50,284 nucleotides of DNA from assembly GCA_011947345.1 (NCBI GenBank), contig JAAVTG010000126.1, positions 1 to 50,284 of the forward strand. Direction: 5' to 3'. Below, piece by piece: positions 43,059 through 50,284 of this stretch (the first letter of the stretch is position 1; the number at the start of each line of letters is the position of its first letter). The translations under genes and the position numbers were made by a program. The DNA comes from Phytophthora quininea. Taxonomy: Eukaryota; Oomycota; Peronosporomycetes; Peronosporales; Peronosporaceae. The notes under the pieces are model-generated. The model was given only the letters and a program-made list of their open reading frames with translations. It made no database searches and was not told the origin of the DNA.

Positions 43059-44053
43059 GTATTATATTTATGTAGCGATAAGTGAAGTAAAAGTCGAATG
43101 CGCTCAGGATGTAAGTTTTGAAGTGAAGTACATTACCATTGCTAATTTTCTGCCACTTCTCCAGGATGCTGCCCTGTGGCAGCTCCTTTGGCCTTGCACC
43201 ACTAGTCGTTTGCTTGATGATGCAGTCACCGTATTACGGGGCGCAGCTTAAGGACGATGGTTACAGATAACGCGGCTGCACTCCCGACTGCCGTCAAACA
43301 CATATCCATGCAGTGCTAAACAGCGAGATTCAAAGCTTTCAACAGTAAGTGCCTAGCGCCATGTTCTTTGGGCGACTTTTGTTCTCGGACTCAATTCCTT
43401 CGCACCGCCCTAGTCACGTTGAGTTCATGTGGCGACTGCACACCGATCTTCTGTCTCAAACATGAGAAGATTTGGTGGCAGGAAACAACGACGAAGAGCT
43501 GCTGACGTTGCCGTTGCCACGACATTTGCACGCACTAAAGCAAACATGAGAGAAAACGGCCAGAAAAGCAGACAGTGGCTCTATAAGGTCTGCTCAGCCT
43601 GGTGGGGCCTGGAGTTAGAAGTTTCGAGGGCCGCTTCTGTTGAAACCCTCCGTTGTTGGCGGGTTCCTGCTACACTCAGAGTTCCAGAAAGCAAAAGAGA
43701 AAGTGAGATTTAGAGTCTCGGGCGCACGCCGAGTCCTGCCCTGTCCTAGACTTTACCTACCGATAACACAGCTGCCCGGTGCCTGCAGATCCCTGGTCGA
43801 CTACCACTTTCCAACAGCTTCTTCTTTCGAAGCTGCTCTATGTCGCGAAGGGGGGCTCTGCAGCAAGGCGCGACACCTGGACCAAGGCAGCCAGCTGACC
43901 TTCAGCCAAGTATGGTATCAGACCTGACCCGAAACAGCACCTCTATTCCCGCTCCCCGAGCTGCAGCGTACAGAAGCACTGAGTAGAGAATGACGAGACA
44001 GATGAGAAGTTATCTAAGTACGAAATGCAGCACGCCTACGTTTGACTGGTCAC

Positions 44054-44107
44054 CAAATTTTTCGGACAGTTTTCGTTCCTTCTAATAGAGAACTGACCGA
44101 AAATTTG
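44054..44107. repeat. Inverted repeat, 17-18 base arms
   Basis: CAAATTTTTCGGACAGTT (44054-44071) and AACTGACCGAAAATTTG (44091-44107) are reverse complements apart from one mismatch and one extra T, with a 19-base loop. It could be a folded end of a miniature element or a chance AT-rich hairpin. Confidence 0.6.
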
Positions 44108-44439
44108 ATGCAATCAGTTGGAGAACTTGGCGCGAAACTGTGCCCCATCTTGAATTATCATAACGGTTTTGCGAGGAGATTGCAAAGCGAAGGCTTTAGT
44201 GCAGGTTTTGTGCCAGCAAAACACTTTGTCACAATATGAGTCTCGTCCAATCACAAGCACCATATGATTAATACAGGGAAAAGTACTGATTTCCCGCCAT
44301 ACGTAAATTCATATGTTAACTATAACGGAATAGTTTCAGGAGTAGGTGGATTAAAGTGAGCGTACCGCTTCCAAGAAACCTCCAGGGAAGACAAACGTGT
44401 TTCAAATTCTGTTTTATTCGCGCTAGATGTATATGTATA

Positions 44440-44469
44440 CACACTAGTTCTATATTTAGAACTAGTGTG
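44440..44469. repeat. Perfect 13-bp inverted repeat
   Basis: CACACTAGTTCTA and its exact reverse complement TAGAACTAGTGTG flank a four-base loop, TATT. Thirteen perfect pairs is more than chance would readily give in this window. No coding feature overlaps. Confidence 0.8.
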
Positions 44470-44991
44470 GATAAAGTAGACGGGAGGAATGCTTGTCCAG
44501 CACCTAAAGTCGCGACAGCAAAGTTCGATAAACGCCCAGCCATCGTCACCGCTTTGATGAAGTCCTGCTAATGCCAAGGCTTCCAGCCGTCATTAGGTCC
44601 AGCGTTGACTTGCTCATTTCATATTTCCTTTTGTAAAATCATTGCACCCTGCAGGTGTCTTCTATTCTAAATGAAAGGTAACTTCACACCACAAGCAATG
44701 TTTTCCCAAGCAACACACCGCCGTGCACGACGCCTTCAAGTAGTCCATCGATGTACCGGGATGATTTGGATAACGCGACTGATGACGAAGTACAGGAAAC
44801 TACCAAAAGTATTTCACATGGCAGCTTCATCGACATTTTTGCTCGGGTAATTCCACGCGCGGTTGTTATCATAACTTCTTTAGCTGCACTAGACGACAAT
44901 TCTTCAAATACTCAAATTGGACGCTTTCGTTCGCGTCACACATAACATCGAGACCCACTCGACTCGACTCAGGACAATAATTCTTCTCACA

Positions 44992-46697
44992 TCATGTGCG
45001 GGTTGTTGGACCAGTTCTGGTAGGGAGGTCCTTGGCTTGCTGGCTGTGCGCTGCCCCTGCGTTGGTATTTGATGCCGATGCAGGCACGTTCTCCAGCAGA
45101 TCGTCCCAGGGAACGCCAGCGCTGCTCGCGTGATAAGCCCCCGATCCCGCCTGGTAGGTCGTCGGCGCTAGCCCGCTTCTCTCGCTGTGGGCAATTGGCT
45201 CGTTGTCCACTAATGTCGACGGCATCTGCTGCTGCTGCTGTTGGTGCACGCTGGCATAGCCCAAGCCTGGCTTTTCCGCCTTGACGTCGCTATAGTAGCT
45301 GGTGGACGGGCGGACATATGACTCTGGCGAATACTGCTGCTGCGTCTGCTGCTGGCTGTAGTCAAACGGCGACGCCGCTGCTGGCGGTGGCGACAGTCTC
45401 TCGTAGTGCGGGAACGCCGACGCAGACTGGTCCATTGTGGATACCTGCAGTCCGTAGCGGTTTACCTCGACGCTGCCTTCAGGAGTGCGCATTTTCTTGG
45501 CAGGCCGCCGATCGATTTGCTGCAGTAGTGACGGCCCGTTGTCCTGGTGTCCCAGGTTCGTTGCCGAATACACTGGCGCACCGGAACTCCACGAGCTGGT
45601 GGCATTGTGGACGTCTCCCGACGGAGTCGCCATAATGGGCGGCATCGGGGTCACGCTGGCCGTGTTGGCTGGGGAAGGGTGATGGTGGCTCCATGGTGAT
45701 AACAACTCGTCGTACTTGGCGTTGCGTAATAATTGCAGCGCGTGCTTGCGCTTCTTGGCGTCCGAGACATCGAGTCCCACCACAGGTTGACCCACGAGGA
45801 TCGCGAATTTGAGGAAGTTGCTGACCCAAAACTGCTGCACCGCGCAGCGTAGATTCTGCGTCTCGACCAGTGCGCCTTCGTCCGTGTTGTTTTCGCGGCG
45901 GAACTGGTCCACCAGCTCCTGTCGGAAAGCTTGCTCCAGGCGAGAAAACTCGCGTTGTCGTCGGGTGTGGTCCATCTGGTCAAATTGCAGCGCCTTCTCG
46001 CCACGCGCAGGTTTGCTGACCCGGAAGGTCCGCTTGCCGAGTGCGTTCTTCTGAAATTTCTTGGACAAGCGCATCGTCGAGCAATTGAGCAGCTTGGCCA
46101 GCACTAGTCGGATGGGTGTGCCGTGTGCCAGGGGCAAAGCCTGGCGGTCAAACTCGCGCAGAATGCCGTCGATGAAAACTTCTTCGGGTCGAGTCCACTT
46201 GCCGCTGCGAGGAGCGGGCTGCGCCATCATATTGACGCTGCCCGAGATGGCGACCTGTTCTAATGGCGCGGCGCACGCCGGACAGGCGTCCAGCGGCCAC
46301 GCGTGCACACAGCGCGAGTGGAACGTGTGATTACAGTTAGGAGCTACAAGAACCGGGTCCGGGTGCTGGCACACGTCACACATGCGCTCGAGCGGGAGCG
46401 GCTCGGCGCGCTGGTATCCTGTCGGAGGCTTGTGCTCGAGCGGAGACTCTGCGTAGGGGAACTGCGAGATGGCCACGGGCGTGCGGCTCGGCTGGTAAAA
46501 GGAGTGCTGCGGCGTGTACGGCGACGGCAGCATGCCTTGCGGCGGGTAGTAGGCTGGCGCATCGAGCGTCGGTCGCATGCTGGGGACTGAGGGCGAGCCT
46601 CGCCGCCGGAAGCGGGCGTCGGCGGTTGGCTGTAGCTCTGGTAATCATCATACTCGTAGCCGTTGGTCTGCTGGTGGTGGTGGCCACCCGGCTGCAT
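44992..46697 (-). CDS. RING-H2 protein with conserved basic domain
   Basis: Likely E3 ubiquitin ligase or nuclear regulator; the function is not known. Seen: an N-terminus MQPGGHHHQQTNGYEYDDYQ, a Pro/Tyr/Gln-rich region, and a RING-H2 finger (CDVCQHPDPV, PNCNHTFHSRCVHAW, CPAC; ligands C-C-C-H-H-C-C-C). Then comes a block starting GKWTRPEEVFIDGILREFDR with LPLAHGTPIRLVLAKLLNC and MRLSKKFQKNALGKRTFRV, which I associate with stramenopile-specific proteins. A helical segment (QFWVSNFLKFAILVGQPVVG) follows, then a long low-complexity Q/S/P tail with the motif PWDDLLENV near the end. Intronless. One base is missing at about 46598 (C-run), which separates the start (46697) from the main frame (from 46578). 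About 568 residues. Confidence 0.8.
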
Positions 46698-49600
46698 GGC
46701 GGAATCCTTGAAGACTGGCTCAAAGACTGGAGCGCGAGCCTCACAAATCATCCAGCGAAGGCGGCGGCGAGCTGTGGTGCTGGCAACGCGCTGCGGTGGG
46801 GCCGAGGCGATCTCCGTGAGCAGTAATGGATGTTTTCCAGAGTGAGGCTCAAGTCTCGCGAGAGGAGACGAGAGATGGCTGGCTCAATTCCCGTGCGAAA
46901 GTGTCAGGCGATACACAGCACACGCCAACACCACACGGCACAAGCAGCAGCAACACCACACCGCTCCGAGATAGACGGTGCGAGGATTAACTCCTCTTTT
47001 TGTGGGGGCTTTTTCGCTTGCGCTTCCTTTCCCCGCTGGCGTTTGCGTTGGGCCAGTGGAGTCTCCGGCGTCCGTGGGGGTAAGGAGAAGCCGCCACAAT
47101 CGTGGCCGCGATTTGCTGCTGCTGCTGCTGCTGGTTGTACGACGCGAATGTGTCTCTCTTCTGCGGGGCGGAAACCTGGCCATGTTTCCGTCGGCGGCGT
47201 GACGGCCCAGCCGGCGTGCGTCGTAGTGGGCTGGTGTGGGGAAAGCAGTCTGTGTGGGCCTCGCCGCGGGTGGGACTTGGCCTCTCGGTCGCTGTTGAAG
47301 CGCCCCAATCACGTCATGCCCGACGCGGCGAATCGACGGCGCCGCGTTCGTTGAGCAACCTGGGAAGCACGGCTCCTGCTCGCCATGACCTGCGCCGAAG
47401 CCTGCAGGTTGTCCGCCGAGCCCCGCCACCCAACCAAGCCACCGAGACGAAAAGGACCGACGGCGCGTTGGGAGCTAGCGCAGGATTGGTCCCCCACACC
47501 GACCCACCTGCTGTCGAGCACGTATTGCCGGCTCGACGCACGGCCCGGGCATCAGCGGAGTCTACGGCGGACAGCCGCTGACTCAAAGAAAGGCTAACGA
47601 TAACGCTGAGCAGGTAATAAACACCCTGCGCACCCTTTTTGCTGTCCTGCGAGGACCACGGGTTGCACCTAGCAGCCTCAGCTCCGGGTAGAGCGCACTC
47701 ATCATCTCGTGATTGGGAGACCTTGCTCACGCAAGCCGTGTCGCCCCGAGCTGATTATTGCCAACAGCGCAGCTCCGCCACCGTCGTCGCTTCCCCACCA
47801 CCACCAGTCTTGCTTGCTTCATTTTTCTTGCAGTGGCGAGCATTCGAGCGCGACTTGCCTTTCGGTGGCGCACTTCAACGGAGCTCAAAGCTCGGCCGAA
47901 TTTCTTTTGTGTTTCCCCGCTGGATACTATCCAGCCGGGCGTACCGGTCCCGTAAACGACGGGGGCAACTCGTTGACCCGGCTCTGAGGCTGCTGTACCG
48001 CGTCGACTGTGGGCCACACGAGAACGACCCAGCTGGGGCGGCCAGAGATGCCGCGCAGGCGATTTAAGTCGGCTGGAGGAGCGAATTGGCGAGCGCCGGC
48101 GCCGGCAAAAAAACTTGTCAATGCGGTGCGAAGCGGGGCGGCACAGTACGCGTCGGAAGATCACTCAGACACAACACGACCGCCACGCCGCTGCAAGGCT
48201 TGACTTTCAAGCATTTTCGTTGAACTGCATTTTAGCGCCGCCACTGTGCCTTTAACTCCATTTTGATTACGTCCGCGACGAGGTTTAGTGCGCGCGTTAT
48301 CCAAGGGTAAGGCCTGTGTGAGCACTTGATTGGTCCTCCAGCCGCCTCAGGCCCCCACAAACCTGTGCTTTCCAGCAGAACAGCTTCTCCGTCGTTATTG
48401 CCGCGATCTGCTACGCGCCGGATGGCGGTTCTGTCGACGAGGACGTAGAAGTCGCGCGCCAGCGCATCTCTTTACCTTGAGTCAGGCAACGGGCTTCACT
48501 CGCGAAGAGAGCACGCCCCACCGAAGTGAGGCTCGAGGCTGTCCCGACAGAGTTCCCGACAGAGTGTGTTGTATCCCGCGGTTGCAGCAAAGCGCCGTCT
48601 TTACGAATCACGCACGACTCGAATGGCCCAGCTCAGCAGGAAGGCGCGAGGCTCCCATTGCTCCCGGAGTCCGAAGTCTGCAAGCATTTAGCGGTGGCGG
48701 CATGACCGTCAAGCTTGGCCACGAACGCACTTCAAGGTATCCGGCATCGTTGAGTCTTATTCACCGAAAGTACATGCACCGAAAGTGGCCTCATTTCCTG
48801 CTCGGGAAAGCTTGAATCGCGTCGTTCAACGAGTTGGCATCCCATCATGAGATGCAACGACGTGTGCTTGCTGAGACCCGCTCGGGAAGGAGGGCCCTGC
48901 GTTGCTGCAGCTTGGTTGGCTCCAGACGCTCTAGACCAACACAAGTTTCTTTTCGCGAGTAGAGAACTTGCGCGTACAGACTGCAGTCTTGAGATGCGAA
49001 TACCTGACCTGCTTTATTTTTCCCTGCGAGGCGGTGCAAGAAAGTAGGAGCGTCCTTTACACATAACGATCGCGTGCAGGGGCTGGGCATGTTGAGCACA
49101 GAGCAAGCGTGAGCCAAATCCACGGATTCCGTCGGATAACCCTGCAGAGGGTCCGACGCAGGTGTGGATGGAGATGTATTCGCAAACGGCGAGAAAGAAG
49201 CTTGCACAGCAGTCAACCACGCCTGAGATCGGGGAGAGCGGCCGATAACGACGTGGACGAAGTCACTCGCTGCAGTACCACTCGGCTGTGTAGTGCGGAG
49301 ACCGTGGTTGATGCTGGTCAGGCGCAGCAGTTCCTTTTGGACCAACGTGCTTGGTGTGTGATTGCAACGCACGCTTGGTGTGCTCCACGACTACGTGCGA
49401 AGGCGAATAACGTGAGAGTGTAGCGAATTGAGAGCAATGTGAACTTTAGGAATCTAACCGAACAGACGATCACTATCTCTCCTTCCATGCCTCTTGTCGA
49501 GGTAGTAATAGCCCTGTGAGACTGGTGCCTACAAGACGAGTGCTCCTCTTCAAGTTATTCACCTTTGTTCTCGGCCATTTCAATTGCGAAACAACTTGAG

Positions 49601-50284
49601 CGTCTGAGTTATTCTCACGATGATCGTTCAACCCCATCGAGTCTATGACTGGCTGTGAAAATTGAGGATGTTTGAGCCATCGGATAGCCTATGCTTTTCT
49701 GCGGCTCGGGGTTTAGTTTCACATGAACATGCGGTCGCTCTTGTTGAAATCTACTAATATCTGCACGAAGTTGGTCGTTATTCACGGGTGGTCCAGCCTT
49801 GCGCTGCCGTGTCAGCTGAGCAAGTTATTGGCTCTTTCACTCCAGCGCTTCGGGCTCCTGTCTGCACGGGTTTCTCCAACTGCAACACTCTTCTTGCAAG
49901 CAAGGGGATCACGGATGGACTTCATCTTTGCGACTGGCGGAAGTCCGCCGTCGGAAAAACTTAATCGAGATAACTCAGCAGCAATCTGTCTGATCTCAGC
50001 GTATGTTTTCTTATTGCAGCAAGACACGAGCAGAGCTTTTGATTGCCATCGCTCGCTCCAACATTCTGCTGTTCGTCAAAAAGCACCCACAACTCTCACC
50101 TCTTTTGACCTCCATTTTCTCAATGATTATCCGCCGCGCACTGCCTTACGAGCTGCTGTCCCATGTCAAACCTCCCCAAGACTGCAAGCGTGCCTCCAAT
50201 CTACGCCATGGCGAGTGCTGGTCGGACATGCAATCACTGCCGTTGACGAAATACTCGCATTTAACCCTCTTTGATTCGCTATAA
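46698..50284. other. 3.6 kb without a recognised gene
   Basis: The left part (46.7-48.2 kb) is GC-rich, so all frames are long and open on both strands, but no frame shows a recognisable motif. It probably includes the promoter and 5' leader of the RING gene. A CTG/GCT microsatellite (about six units) lies at 47114-47133. The right part (48.3-50.28 kb) has scattered frames such as 48330-48815 and 49723-50274 with no family match. An acceptor-like TTATTGCAG at about 50011-50019 precedes an open stretch running to the window edge, so a gene starting outside or at the edge is possible. Confidence 0.4.

Larger units (their letters stand above)
43059..44991. other. Gene-free stretch with two hairpins
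   Basis: No protein family is recognised in nearly 2 kb. The longest frames (for example 43429-43713) lack motifs. Two strong inverted repeats, listed separately, lie at 44054-44107 and 44440-44469, which may mark small non-autonomous DNA elements. Confidence 0.45.

Noticed and set aside
47102..48164. Overlapping GC-rich open frames on both strands (for example 47102-47581 and 47727-48164)
   Set aside because: Long frames are expected by chance at this GC content, no frame shows a motif, and several overlap on both strands.
1..50284. Secreted RXLR or Crinkler effectors, CRISPR arrays, rRNA genes
   Set aside because: I looked for signal peptides followed by RXLR or LFLAK motifs, regular spaced repeats and rRNA-like sequence, and saw none that hold up.

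Overview
This is a nuclear genomic segment that looks like an oomycete, most likely Phytophthora or a close relative. Gene blocks are dense and GC-rich, with short introns of about 56-77 bases that start GTRNGT-like and end in YAG. There is a bacterial-type lysine gene (dihydrodipicolinate synthase). The repeats are Crypton, PIF/Harbinger, Helitron and MULE remnants plus a tRNA-derived SINE. No tRNA, rRNA or CRISPR array was found, and no secreted RXLR-type effector.

Layout. (1) 0.35-18.5 kb is a gene-dense block: a type I surface protein; dihydrodipicolinate synthase on the minus strand; a BUB1/MadBub spindle-checkpoint kinase; the branch-point binding protein SF1 on the minus strand; and the very large HEAT-repeat protein GCN1. 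SF1 and GCN1 fire divergently from a 173-base gap. (2) 18.7-24.3 kb is a tight minus-strand tandem of a four-TM membrane protein, DNA polymerase epsilon subunit B (POLE2) and a TTC38-like TPR protein, separated by about 130 bases each. (3) 24.3-33.4 kb is a gene-poor, AT-richer transposon graveyard with a decayed Harbinger transposase and a decayed Helitron Rep/helicase. (4) 33.4-39.0 kb is a second gene island: the 3' half of THOC3 (its 5' half is missing at the edge of the repeat zone), a TTC29-like TPR protein, an Erv1/ALR sulfhydryl oxidase, and a heavily broken endoplasmin (GRP94-type HSP90). (5) 39.1-44.9 kb is a second repeat zone: a Crypton tyrosine recombinase running into a Harbinger transposase, the Harbinger partner Myb/SANT-like gene, a MULE tail, a SINE and two strong hairpins. 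(6) 45.0-46.7 kb holds a RING-finger protein, followed by 3.6 kb in which I recognise no gene.

The cellular genes are housekeeping functions (lysine synthesis, mitotic checkpoint, splicing, amino-acid starvation signalling, replication, mRNA export, oxidative folding, ER chaperoning) and do not form one pathway.

Quality warning: many genes contain single-base frame changes, most repaired by one extra base in a short A, C or G run. I treat most as sequencing or assembly errors and give each locus as one gene. The endoplasmin locus is different: it also carries a nonsense codon, a tandem duplication, a lost ATP-site motif and a changed catalytic residue. All family names come from recognising protein motifs by eye; no database search was run.
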